Source: Bacteroides coprosuis DSM 18011 (GTDB lineage Bacteria > Bacteroidota > Bacteroidia > Bacteroidales > Bacteroidaceae). From it: 64,000 bases of DNA. The stretch spans positions 1,542,780 through 1,606,779 of the forward strand of contig CM001167.1 of the NCBI GenBank assembly GCA_000212915.1. Direction: 5' to 3'. The position numbers and the translations under genes are program-made. The notes under the pieces were generated by a model, which had not been told where the DNA came from, did not search any database, and saw nothing but the letters and a program-made list of their open reading frames with translations. This document shows, one piece after another, positions 47,448-55,699 of this stretch; the first letter of the stretch is position 1, and every line of letters starts with the position of its first letter.

Positions 47448-47657
47448 AATAATATTTTGATTATTTATTACTTAATAAGGGTAAAGAAGAAAGTTGTATT
47501 AACTTCCACTTTACGAGCAACACAAACTTAACGATTATATCAATTCAAAAAATTCCTTAACATTAGAAAGTAGTACTTTATAAAGATATGTAATTGATAT
47601 ATAGCTAGGTATGTCTTTTATGGTATGATAAAAAGTAGTGAAATAGTAATGGTTATA

Positions 47658-49318
47658 CTAATATTTTAAGGGTTTTGAACCTATTTTAGCAACATAATCC
47701 TCGAATTCATCTCTTGGAACAGCTGCTTTATTTCGTGTTTTAGTGCGGTAATTATAGATGGTACTTAGTGAATATCTTAAGAATCCTGCAATCTTTATGC
47801 TGTCTGTAATTCCTAGTCGGATGAGTGCAAATATCCTTAATTCTGTATTTAGAATTTCTCCCGATTTCAGTTTTATTTTTTCTTCGGGTTTTAAAAGATC
47901 ATTGAAGTTTTCTATAAAATTAGGATAGAGGGATAGGAATATCTGATCGAATCGTTCGTGTAATTTATCCAATTCATCTTCAATATTGGAGTTGGAATCT
48001 AGCTCTTGATAGAGTTGAACAAATTTTTTGTTTTTCGCCAAACTATTTAAGTGCTTTCTATATTCTTCCATCTTATCAATATATTCTGAACATAGATCAA
48101 AAAAATGAGCAATATATTCCTCTTTGATAAGGTTAGCATCTTTTAAATCTTCATTTCTTGTATTTAGATCTTTATTTATTGAGTTTAAATCCTTAATAAG
48201 TTGCTTTAAATTCTTATTGGCATTAGCAAGCTGTGCCTTGATTTTAGATATTCGATTCTTTTGACTTAAGACATAGATTGAAATAGCAATTAAGAAAAGA
48301 CTTAAAAAACTAATGGCTAAGAGTGATATTCGAAGTTTCTTTTCTTGAGCAGTCACTTTATGTAGATAGGTATAGTAGATTGATGAGAAGCTTGAAGCAC
48401 TTTCAATGGTTCTGAAACGGACATTACACTTTACAATATCATTGATAGCAGCTTCCATGAATTTGTAGGCTTTCTTGATGTCACCATGTTTGGAGTAATA
48501 AGTTGCCAAACTTTGTAAAGAGGCATTGTCTCTAATACCATTTACAATATCGCAGATAGCTGTAGAAAAATACGCTCTAACTCACTATCTCCCTTCTTTC
48601 TATTGACTAAGCCAAGAGTATAGGCTATAACGGCTCGTTCTATCTGTTCATCAGAAGTAGTGGATAGTAACTTTAGTAGTACCTGTTCTGCTTTTTCTTC
48701 TTCACCACTAAAAAATAAATTTTCGGCATTGAGTACTTGGTATGTTAGGTCTTCAGAGTTGAGGTAGTTTAAGAGTGAATCACGATATTCCTCATTTTTA
48801 GAGAAATAGATGTGTTGAGAATTACTTTGAGCATAATGTGAATAGTATTCGCTCTGCGCAAAATAATATTGACGCTTGAGATTCTCGGCTAAGGTATTGC
48901 TATTTACTTTGTCTAAAATAGTTTTGGACTCTACATACATACCTGCCGAAGAATAATGTCGAGCGAGTAATAGATTGGATAAAGTAACCCATTCTGTCTT
49001 GTTTAATTTGTTTGCTACTTCTAAGCTTTCTTTGGCATAGTGCATAGCAGAATCTAAATCTAGCTTTTCATATAAATTCACCAATTTGATATATACATCG
49101 TATTGAGCTTCAGGAGCAATATCTCTTGATGGAAGAATCTTTTTTAAGTTATTGATTTCTTTTTCTTTTAAACTGATAAAGTATTCCTTTTGTGAAAAGA
49201 CATAATCCATTTTTTCGTCGATAGAATCAATCTGGTTAGGAGTAAAAAGCTGACCATACGAATCAGTTAGTATAGTTATTCCAAATAGAATGAGGAGAAG
49301 CTTCTTCATAGAATTCAA
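47658..49318 (-). pseudogene. Locus regulator (DUF6377-like, TPR / membrane helix / HTH) split by a frameshift
   Basis: Two adjacent frames together make one protein. The first (49318-48542) has a signal peptide and TPR-like helices (ALHYAKESLEVANKL, LADAQSEYYSHYAQ-type repeats) and ends with FLQLSAIL. The second (from 48544 region to 47658) continues with CDIVNGIRDNASLQSLATYY, a membrane helix (ISLLAISFLSLFLIAISIYVL), a coiled coil and a C-terminal helix-turn-helix (LRIFALIRLGITDSIKIAGFL). Proteins of this plan regulate Sus-like loci in Bacteroidetes. The break is near 48555-48575. A tandem CTATCTG that lost one 7-base copy would explain it, since restoring it gives LSAICDIVN in one frame. 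Unless the base call is wrong, the sensor and DNA-binding parts are separated. Confidence 0.75.
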
Positions 49319-49482
49319 TTTAGTGTAATCTAAAGCGTATTAGTTGTTAATGTTGCTATATAATAGAGCATGTGAAAGGCTTTGAATCTTTTTATTCTAT
49401 GCAAAAATATAGAAAAATAGCTCCAAAGCCTTTTGTAGTTCTCAAAATTTATAGAAATAATAGAATCTAAAATTCTACCTTC

Positions 49483-50676
49483 CTATTTCAACTTGTCTAA
49501 AGCTACTTTGACTCTCTTCATGGCCTCGATGATATTTTCATCGGAAGTGGCATAGGAGAAACGGATGTTGTGGGGAGAGTTAAAGGCATCACCACCCACA
49601 CAAGCCACATGACCTTCTTCAAGTAGGTACATGGCAAGATCTGTAGAGGTTTCTATCTTCCTGCCGTTGTATGCTGTTCCAAGGTAGTAGCTACATTCTG
49701 GGAAAAGGTAGAATGCTCCTTGGGGCTTGTTTATTTTGAATCCTTTTACCTGAGAAGCCCACTCTACAATTAAGTCTCTCCTTCTTTCAAACACTTTTCT
49801 CATATTCTCAACGCAAGAATTATCACCTGTGTAAGCTGCTTCTGCTGCTTTTTGTGCAATAGATGAGCAGCAAGATGTGTATTGACCTTGTAGTTTGCTG
49901 GCTGCTTTTACAATCCATAGAGGTGCTGCCATCCAGCCCAGACGCCATCCAGTCATAGCATATGCCTTGGATACTCCATTTACAATCACTGTTCTGTTTT
50001 GTAGGTATGGAAACTGAGCTATACTTTGGTGCTTACCTATGTAATTGATGTGTTCGTATATCTCGTCTGAAATAATAACAATGTTTGGATGCTTTTCGAG
50101 TACTTTAGCTAAGCCTTCAAGTTCTTCTTTAGAATAAATACTGCCTGTAGGGTTGGAGGGAGAGCAAAGAATAATTGCTCTGGTTTTATCTGTAATGGCT
50201 TCTTCGAGTTGCTGGGGTGTAATTTTGAAGTCTTGCTCTATGGTGGTACGGATTACTACTGGAATACCTCGAGTGAGTTTTACGATTTCAATATAACTTA
50301 CCCAGCATGGAGCTGGAATAATCACTTCACTTCCTGCTTCAACTACAGCTAGTAGAGAGTTGCACACAGCCTGCTTAGCGCCGTTGGAACAAATGATTTG
50401 ATTGGGTTTGTACTCCAAATTGTTTTCTCTTTGTAGTTTCTTACAAATAGCTTCTCTTAATGAAAGGTACCCTGGTACAGGAGTATAAAAAGAGAAATTA
50501 TCATCAATGGCCTTTTTGGCTGCATCTTTTATGTGCTTGGGCGTGAAAAAATCGGGTTCACCCAAGCTTAAATTAATGACATCTACACCTTTAGCTTTAA
50601 GCTCATTACTTCTTTGAGACATAGCCAAGGTTTCCGATTCGGATAAACTAGCGATTAATGCTGATATTTGTTCCAT
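49483..50676 (-). CDS. Class I/II pyridoxal-phosphate aminotransferase, aspartate aminotransferase-like
   Basis: The 397-residue enzyme fits the prokaryotic Ib aspartate aminotransferase group. It has LSLGEPDFFTPKHI at the N-terminus, CSPSNPTG, ISDEIYEHINY, and the PLP lysine in VNGVSKAYAMTGWRLGW; the substrate arginine is in NIRFSYATSDENI. It moves the amino group between aspartate (or a related amino acid) and 2-oxoglutarate. It stands alone, with a 165-base gap to the split regulator gene. Confidence 0.93.
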   Translation of the reverse strand: MEQISALIASLSESETLAMSQRSNELKAKGVDVINLSLGEPDFFTPKHIKDAAKKAIDDNFSFYTPVPGYLSLREAICKKLQRENNLEYKPNQIICSNGAKQAVCNSLLAVVEAGSEVIIPAPCWVSYIEIVKLTRGIPVVIRTTIEQDFKITPQQLEEAITDKTRAIILCSPSNPTGSIYSKEELEGLAKVLEKHPNIVIISDEIYEHINYIGKHQSIAQFPYLQNRTVIVNGVSKAYAMTGWRLGWMAAPLWIVKAASKLQGQYTSCCSSIAQKAAEAAYTGDNSCVENMRKVFERRRDLIVEWASQVKGFKINKPQGAFYLFPECSYYLGTAYNGRKIETSTDLAMYLLEEGHVACVGGDAFNSPHNIRFSYATSDENIIEAMKRVKVALDKLK

Positions 50677-50815
50677 AATTTAATCTGTTTTAGGTGGATT
50701 GAATGAGTTGTTATTGATTGTCTTAAAAATAAACAATTATCAATCTTTTATCAAGTGATAAAGCCTTTCATTTGTATGAGGAAGTATTTTTTTTGAGGGA
50801 GGGGGAGAAGTGAAT

Positions 50816-50841
50816 AAAAAAATCCTCCGTAGGGGGAGGAC
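50816..50841 (-). terminator. Terminator after the 50858-51589 lipoprotein gene
   Basis: On the minus strand TCCTCCCCCTACGGAGGA folds into a hairpin followed by seven T. Confidence 0.75.
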
Positions 50842-50857
50842 TCTATAAGGTAATATT

Positions 50858-51589
50858 TTAATATTGTATTTCTCTTTCTGTTACTTTTTCTAGTTCGCCC
50901 TGCTTGTAGGTGGCCCTAAATGTCCAGTTCTCTCTGTCATCGTATTTTAGATACTTATAGGTGTGCTCTGGCAGGTTACAGGTCTTGTCTTTTCCACAGT
51001 TTTCTTGGATTAAAAGTTTTCCTGAATACTTGTAAGTGCATTGTCTTGATGGCGTACCATCCGATTTATAAGCAATCTGTTCTATAATTTGATTGTGCTT
51101 ATTCTTTTTTTCGACAGAAACCAGGGTGTTATTCACATAGTGCGATTTTGATTTCCCTTTTATTACTAATTTATGAATATATTCTGTCTTTTTTAAGTCG
51201 TTGAGGTAGTAGGAATAGAAACAAGTATCTTTCTTTTGGTCTATTAATTGATAAGCAGTTGTACCCTCTTCTCCATATAGCCTGAAATAGGACTTTCTAT
51301 AGATTAGTTTTCCTTTTTCATCGTACTTGTTGACTTGTGATTCTATAAACTCCCCATTATTATTTTTGAATGTTGAGGCTTCATTGCCCCAAGTATCGAA
51401 GGTTACTTCTTGAAAGCCGATTGGCTCAGAGCGATTGTAACTTATTTTATCTTCTTCTAGATAGGCATCATAATCTCTCAGAACATACGATTTTGCTTTG
51501 CTGTTGAGGTCGCCATACCCCTGCTTAGCATTATTACATCCAGTAAGAGTAAGAATTGTAAATAAGAATAAGATTGTAAGTTTGTTCAT
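50858..51589 (-). CDS. Hypothetical lipoprotein with repeat-like YD strands
   Basis: I do not recognise this 243-residue protein. It has a lipobox (FTILTLTGC, Cys18). The rest is made of short strand pairs of the kind VNKYDEKGKLIYRKSYF and YKSDGTPSRQCTYKYSGKLL, which resemble the RHS/YwqK-like beta-meander seen in many Bacteroidetes lipoproteins. Two cysteines near the C-terminus (NCGKDKTCN) could form a disulfide. It is a single-gene unit. Confidence 0.7.
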   Translation of the reverse strand: MNKLTILFLFTILTLTGCNNAKQGYGDLNSKAKSYVLRDYDAYLEEDKISYNRSEPIGFQEVTFDTWGNEASTFKNNNGEFIESQVNKYDEKGKLIYRKSYFRLYGEEGTTAYQLIDQKKDTCFYSYYLNDLKKTEYIHKLVIKGKSKSHYVNNTLVSVEKKNKHNQIIEQIAYKSDGTPSRQCTYKYSGKLLIQENCGKDKTCNLPEHTYKYLKYDDRENWTFRATYKQGELEKVTEREIQY

Positions 51590-51760
51590 TCTGATAGTTC
51601 GTGTTTCATTCGAAATGATTGCAAAGGTAGTTAAATTTTGTAAGCATATACATTAATTACAGTAAGATATGATATTATGGTAATGGTAAAAAGATGAGTT
51701 TATATGAAATATCTCAAAAGGAGAGGGTGTGTGGTTTTATATGAGTTCGCATAGGGGCAT

Positions 51761-51822
51761 AAAAAAAGGAGCAACGCCTTGCTCCAATCTTGTTAACCTT
51801 AAATCTAATACTATGAAAAACA
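51761..51822 (-). ncRNA. Small RNA gene, copy 1 (predicted)
   Basis: A transcript from about 51822 would run some 60 bases and end in the hairpin GGAGCAAGGCGTTGCTCC with seven T (51761-51785). The body contains AGTATTAGATTTAAGGTTAA. No open reading frame of note lies in it on this strand. The exact 5' end is estimated from the -7 box. Confidence 0.6.
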
Positions 51823-51827
51823 CATTA

Positions 51828-51857
51828 CAAAGGTAGGGCTTTGGATGAAATCTGCAA
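51828..51857 (-). promoter_or_regulatory. Promoter of small RNA copy 1
   Basis: TACCTTTG (51828-51835, minus strand) is a perfect TAnnTTTG box and a TTG sits exactly 19 bases upstream (51855-51857), the standard Bacteroidetes spacing. Confidence 0.7.
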
Positions 51858-52038
51858 GAGCAAGAGCCTAAAAAGTATGTTATATAACATCTATTAATAC
51901 AAAAGAGGGAGAATTTAAAATAAGTTTACAGAAAAGAGTCTTTATCTGTAATTGTTTTGAAATATAAAATGTAATTGAAGAGGGTTGATGTTGTCTCAAA
52001 AAGAAAGAGTTAATAGGTAAAGGTTGACATAGGGGCAT

Positions 52039-52100
52039 AAAAAAAGGAGCAACGCCTTGCTCCAATCTTGTTAACCTTAAATCTAATACTATGAAAAACA
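52039..52100 (-). ncRNA. Small RNA gene, copy 2 (predicted)
   Basis: It has the same body and terminator hairpin (52046-52063) with seven T as copy 1, within about one base change in the transcribed part. Two nearly equal copies side by side would double the dose of one RNA or allow the copies to diverge. Confidence 0.6.
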
Positions 52101-52105
52101 CATTG

Positions 52106-52135
52106 CAAAGGTAGGGTTTTGGATGAAATCTGCAA
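52106..52135 (-). promoter_or_regulatory. Promoter of small RNA copy 2
   Basis: TACCTTTG at 52106-52113 with TTG 19 bases upstream at 52133-52135, the same arrangement as copy 1. Confidence 0.7.
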
Positions 52136-52360
52136 GAGCAAGAGCTATAAAAGTATGTTATATAACATCTGTTAATACATGAGTGGCAGTTTTTAAAATA
52201 AGTTTACATAAATGGCATAGTTGTTGTATTAGATTTGAAACATGAATAGTTAGTTGCGGGGAGCCCCGTTGTATAGGTTAAAATATTTTGGTTACTTTGA
52301 ATTTTAAAATGAGAAATAGTATGAGACAAAATAAAAATAAAACTTGAGGTGCAAAAACGT

Positions 52361-52437
52361 TTGTGCGTCAGAAAAGAGCTATTCTTGACGCACAAGGTGT
52401 CCCACAAAGTGTCTCACAACCTGACGCACAAAGTGTC
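52361..52437. repeat. TGACGCACAA / CACAAAGTGTC repeats
   Basis: TTGTGCGTCA (52361-52370) is an inverted copy of TGACGCACAA. Direct copies are TGACGCACAAGGTGTC (52386-52401) and TGACGCACAAAGTGTC (52422-52437), with CACAAAGTGTC between them (52403-52413). Spacings are close to 18 bases. Such clusters usually bind a protein; which one is unknown. Confidence 0.65.
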
Positions 52438-52533
52438 GCTATTAATAAACTAAACAAAACAAAACGAAATAACTCTATAAATTATGAAGTGCATTTTATT
52501 TGAAAACATTTTTAAGAAGAATAGATTTTTCTT

Positions 52534-52588
52534 TGACACCGACATCGCATCATCATAACACCGACATCGTATCATCATGTCGGTGTCA
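52534..52588. repeat. 22-base-period repeat cluster D with an inverted third copy
   Basis: TGACACCGACAT at 52534-52545, TAACACCGACAT at 52556-52567 (22 on) and the inverted ATGTCGGTGTCA at 52577-52588. The arrangement is the same as in cluster C, including the 9-base gap between the facing copies. Confidence 0.8.
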
Positions 52589-52767
52589 TGATGATCATAG
52601 GACTTAGCATTAATATCCTAATTCCTTTGTTCTATGCAGCTGAGAAGGGTATTTTGTTAGTAGCAAAAAAAGGGACATCCTTTTCTTACTTTATTGCTGA
52701 AAACTATTTAGATGCTATTCTGTTTTATCTTTGAGTCATTTAAGAAATGTTTTTTACATGAGATAGA

Positions 52768-53787
52768 ATGAAAACAAGAAAAGAGATTATACAAGAAATT
52801 CAAGACCTTCAAAGAAATCTGATGACACAATTTGAGGATCGGGTAAGAGGAGCATTGCAAGGAATGTTGATGGGTGAAACTTTCAGTGATAGAACCCCTA
52901 TACCATCCAAAAACAACTCTGAAGAAGTGAAGTGGGCAGTAAATGTGGATATGCTTTGTGCTTGGATAGAGCAAGTATGCTCTTCTAAACAATTAACTAT
53001 TGCAGATCTTACTACTGTTATTCAGCAATTTAAAGGTGAAGAGGCTCTCGATGGATTACCGATTAGCAATCTTGTATTTTCTTCTGGATATGTCCAAAAT
53101 CCTATTGACGTAGCGAAGGCAGATTTCGATGAAACTCATAAGAACTTGGTGTTTTATGATTTTGTATTGTGTCGTTCTGTTTTTGCGGGGTTATGGGATT
53201 ATCAGTCCATGGATACAGTGGTTCAGAATGCCGAAAAACTATGTAGGCTTACACACAATTCTCCTCAGGTGGTAGGTAGTAGTGTGGTAGTGGCTTATTT
53301 AATTCATAAAATTCTGCTAGATGAGCTTTTTACAGAGAATGAATTGATATGGTTATCTCGCAACTATTCATCCGAATTGTCTGCTTATGTTGAATATGCC
53401 TATGAAGGGAATATCCATATGCTAAAACCAAATACGAGTGAAACACCTGAAAAGAACATTATGAAGACGATGGGATTAGCCATTTGGACTACCTTGCAAA
53501 CCTCAAGCTTCTTTGATACGTATTCTTTCTTAGGAAGAGAATTGCGATTTTTTAGAGAGATTCAAGCTGTGGTGATTGCTGTTTTAGGTGCAAAGCAGGG
53601 TTACGCCAATATCCCAGTAGAAATTGGTTCTCCCCATGGCTCAGTCAAGGCTTATCGAGGAAGTGAGTTGGTGCATCAAGTAGTAAATGATGAATTAACA
53701 GGCTATGTATCGGGTAGGGCAGATTCCTTAATCCTAACTCTTCAAGAAGAAATGAAAAGGAATAATCGAGTATTGCTTATCCCTTAA
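52768..53787 (+). CDS. ADP-ribosylglycohydrolase-like protein, metal site apparently lost
   Basis: The 339-residue all-helical protein has landmarks of the ADP-ribosylglycohydrolase/DraG fold: RVRGALQGMLMGETFSD near the front, LCRLTHNSPQVVGSSVVVAYLIHK (about 163-186) and AVLGAKQGYANIP (about 272-284). Active members bind two metals through a TDDT motif and a late DTD motif. Here these places read AVNVDML and REIQAVVIA, so most acidic ligands are absent. It is either a non-catalytic relative or an enzyme with another chemistry. A single gene downstream of repeat cluster D; convergent with dprA. Confidence 0.55.
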   Translation: MKTRKEIIQEIQDLQRNLMTQFEDRVRGALQGMLMGETFSDRTPIPSKNNSEEVKWAVNVDMLCAWIEQVCSSKQLTIADLTTVIQQFKGEEALDGLPISNLVFSSGYVQNPIDVAKADFDETHKNLVFYDFVLCRSVFAGLWDYQSMDTVVQNAEKLCRLTHNSPQVVGSSVVVAYLIHKILLDELFTENELIWLSRNYSSELSAYVEYAYEGNIHMLKPNTSETPEKNIMKTMGLAIWTTLQTSSFFDTYSFLGRELRFFREIQAVVIAVLGAKQGYANIPVEIGSPHGSVKAYRGSELVHQVVNDELTGYVSGRADSLILTLQEEMKRNNRVLLIP

Positions 53788-53833
53788 TTGCAGATAAGCA
53801 ATAAAGAGAGTTTAAGCTGTTTTGAACTTCTTA

Positions 53834-54766
53834 TTATGGTACTAAACTTAAAACTTGGCTTAATTGAGAGCTACTCAGAGGCTTGGCATACATATCTTTG
53901 ATTAAGCTGATGTTTCCTTGAACCTCAGGGCTATTCAATAATTCTGGATTTTTAAAATTTACAGCCCAAACGGGGCGATTGTTTTCATAGGAAGAGAAAA
54001 CAGCGTATCGAGAACCACTATTCTTTGACGATTGAATAACAATAGTGCCTGCTGATAGCCCAGCTTGTATTCTGTCTCTTTGTATAAAGTTACTTTTTAC
54101 TAGTTTTTCTCCTATGGGGTATTCCGATAAAACAACACCTCCACTTGCTAGTATTCTATCTGCCAAAGAACTATTCTTATAGGGATACACTTTTTCTAAG
54201 CCATGTGCAAGTACAGCCGTAGTAATTCCTTTTTGGTTTAGTGCTCCTATATGTGCATAGGTATCGCAGCCATCAGCTAGTCCGCTGACAATGTTTATTC
54301 CTCTTTCTGCTAAATAACTAGCAATATATTGTGCTGTTTTAATTCCTTCTTGAGTAGGTTTTTGTGTTCCAACTACAGCAATACCTGTTCTGTCTTTGAG
54401 CTGGGTAAGGTCTCCTTTGTAAAACAACAAACAGGGAGCATCGTCTTTGCCCTGATGAGTTAATGAGCGTAAAGGTACGGGATATGAAGATTCATACTTG
54501 CTGATACACCGAATGTTTAATCTTTGAGAACGTTCTAATATAATCTGAGCTTGCTCATGTGCTTCTTGCACCTCATGGAGTGTGTAAATCTTTGATAATC
54601 GAAACAACTTTTTGGTTTTGCAGTGCACATAAAAGTCGAGTAGCTCTCTTGAGGTATCAATTGATACCTTCTTCAGAAAGCCGTAATCTTGAAGGGCGGT
54701 TAAAGTAACTTTTCCTAATCCTTCGAGCTTGGATAGTGTAAGTAGTTGTTCTGTTGTTAATGCCAT
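53834..54766 (-). CDS. dprA: DNA processing protein DprA
   Basis: DprA loads RecA on incoming single-stranded DNA during transformation. The protein (310 residues from the start at 54766, MALTTEQLLTLSKLEG) has an N-terminal helix-hairpin-helix part. It is followed by the Rossmann-like core with AVVGTQKPTQEGIKTAQYIA, GINIVSGLADGCDTYAHIGAL and SEYPIGEKLVKSNFIQRDRI. Seven extra codons upstream to 54787 are optional. Other competence genes are not in the window. Confidence 0.93.
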   Translation of the reverse strand: MALTTEQLLTLSKLEGLGKVTLTALQDYGFLKKVSIDTSRELLDFYVHCKTKKLFRLSKIYTLHEVQEAHEQAQIILERSQRLNIRCISKYESSYPVPLRSLTHQGKDDAPCLLFYKGDLTQLKDRTGIAVVGTQKPTQEGIKTAQYIASYLAERGINIVSGLADGCDTYAHIGALNQKGITTAVLAHGLEKVYPYKNSSLADRILASGGVVLSEYPIGEKLVKSNFIQRDRIQAGLSAGTIVIQSSKNSGSRYAVFSSYENNRPVWAVNFKNPELLNSPEVQGNISLIKDMYAKPLSSSQLSQVLSLVP

Positions 54767-54860
54767 GCCACAAAGATATGGGTACAAAAGTCAATCTATG
54801 GCTATTGTTATTTTTTCTTCAAATATTTTCTCTTTAAGAGGTTGTGTTTTAGAGAAATAA

Positions 54861-54888
54861 AAAAAGGCTTAAGCATGCTTAAACCTTT
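54861..54888 (-). terminator. Terminator after the 54910 membrane-protein gene
   Basis: On the minus strand AAGGTTTAAGCATGCTTAAG is followed by CCTTTTTTT, a near-perfect hairpin with a T run. Confidence 0.75.
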
Positions 54889-54909
54889 CAGAAAGTATCT
54901 TTAATCTAC

Positions 54910-55251
54910 TTATTTTTGATTTTCTTTTTTCTCTTCAATAGGAATACGAAAAGCAGTATATAAGTATAATACAGCAGCAATACTGGCAAACATAATCCAT
55001 TCGTTATTATGTAAATAAAGCATTGAAGCTCCCGAAGCTATAAAGAAAATACTAGCAAAAGTTTGTTGACGCAAAAGTCTTTTGATGTTTTTATTTCCTC
55101 CTTTATAAGGGGAGTTTAGTTGAGCTAAAGCTGCCATAGTACCACCTATAACGGTAAAGTAAGGACCAAATTCATATTTTGTGTTGATAGCTATTCCAAT
55201 AATAGCCAATAAGTTGCCTATGTAAAATAGAGGTGTGATAAATTTCTTCAT
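54910..55251 (-). CDS. Four-helix membrane protein of unknown function
   Basis: The 113-residue protein has about four membrane helices (ITPLFYIGNLLAIIGIAI, FTVIGGTMAALAQL, FASIFFIASGASMLYL, WIMFASIAAVLYLYTAF) with a short charged loop PYKGGNKNIKRLLR in the middle and a Lys/Glu tail. It is a conserved partner of the divIC-like gene in Bacteroidetes, by memory. Its ATG follows the stop of that gene with no gap, so the two are co-translated. No function is known. Confidence 0.75.
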   Translation of the reverse strand: MKKFITPLFYIGNLLAIIGIAINTKYEFGPYFTVIGGTMAALAQLNSPYKGGNKNIKRLLRQQTFASIFFIASGASMLYLHNNEWIMFASIAAVLYLYTAFRIPIEEKKENQK

Positions 55252-55548
55252 TTAATCTTCGAATACGTAAATATCTTCGTCGGGTTTCTTCATGAAATAG
55301 CGTTCTCGAGCTATATTTTCTAAAAACTCAGGATTAGAAGTCAGATCTTCTAGCATTTTAGTACTAGTTTCATACTCTTTGTTGTATTTTTCAATCTCTT
55401 TCTTAAGTTCGATAATTTCTTTTCTGGCCTCAATACGTTTGAGAATATTATTTTCATCAATAAAAATAATATGCAACCCAAATAATATGCACAAAATCCA
55501 TATTTTATGCTTACCAAGGTCCGACCAAAATGATAAAAAACTGCCCAT
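55252..55548 (-). CDS. Septum formation initiator family protein (DivIC/FtsB-like)
   Basis: FtsB-like proteins bridge early and late divisome parts. From the start at 55548 (MGSFLSFWSDLGKHKIWIL) the product is 98 residues: short cytoplasmic end, one membrane helix (IWILCILFGLHIIFI), coiled coil (IEARKEIIELKKEIEKYNKEY) and the family end NPEFLENIARERYFMKKPDEDIYVFE. The longer frame to 55692 would cross the promoter of this gene and is rejected. Divergent from dnaX. Confidence 0.87.
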   Translation of the reverse strand: MGSFLSFWSDLGKHKIWILCILFGLHIIFIDENNILKRIEARKEIIELKKEIEKYNKEYETSTKMLEDLTSNPEFLENIARERYFMKKPDEDIYVFED

Positions 55549-55572
55549 ATTAATAATCCTAATGCCTATACG

Positions 55573-55580
55573 GCAAAGAT
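55573..55580 (-). promoter_or_regulatory. -7 promoter element of the divIC-like gene
   Basis: TATCTTTG on the minus strand matches TAnnTTTG 25 bases before the chosen start at 55548 and supports that start over the longer one. Confidence 0.6.
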
Positions 55581-55659
55581 AAAATAATATCTTGTAGAAA
55601 AGAGCATATCGTGTAGGAAATCTTGTATATCTTAACTCGGAGGCTATCACTTTTTTGTG

Positions 55660-55667
55660 TACATTTG
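55660..55667 (+). promoter_or_regulatory. -7 promoter element of dnaX
   Basis: TACATTTG fits TAnnTTTG 33 bases before the ATG at 55700 and lies inside the longer open frame, arguing against a start at 55655. Confidence 0.6.
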
Positions 55668-55699
55668 CATTAAACTCAAAAAAGGAAATCATCCAAGAT

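Larger units (their letters stand above)
51750..51930. repeat. First copy of a 180-base tandem duplication
   Basis: This segment is repeated at 52028-52209, offset 278 bases. The first ~125 bases differ at only a few positions; the similarity fades toward the end. Each copy contains a complete promoter-to-terminator unit on the minus strand. Confidence 0.9.
52028..52209. repeat. Second copy of the 180-base tandem duplication
   Basis: This segment matches 51750-51930. Promoter and terminator bases are conserved between the copies; changes are mostly in the segment beyond the promoter, for example before 52145 and after 52170. Confidence 0.9.
51590..52767. other. Long intergenic region with duplicated sRNA genes and repeats
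   Basis: This 1.2 kb region has no protein gene I can support. It holds a 180-base direct duplication with two small-RNA genes (51750-52209), a set of TGACGCACAA repeats (52361-52437), repeat cluster D (52534-52588) and a small GC hairpin near 52257-52270 (CGGGG with CCCCG). Confidence 0.7.

Noticed and set aside
51814..51837. Tiny plus-strand frame MKNTLQR in both copies of the 180-base duplication
   Set aside because: It overlaps the promoter of the minus-strand small RNA and has no ribosome-binding or coding support; the conservation is explained by the RNA gene.
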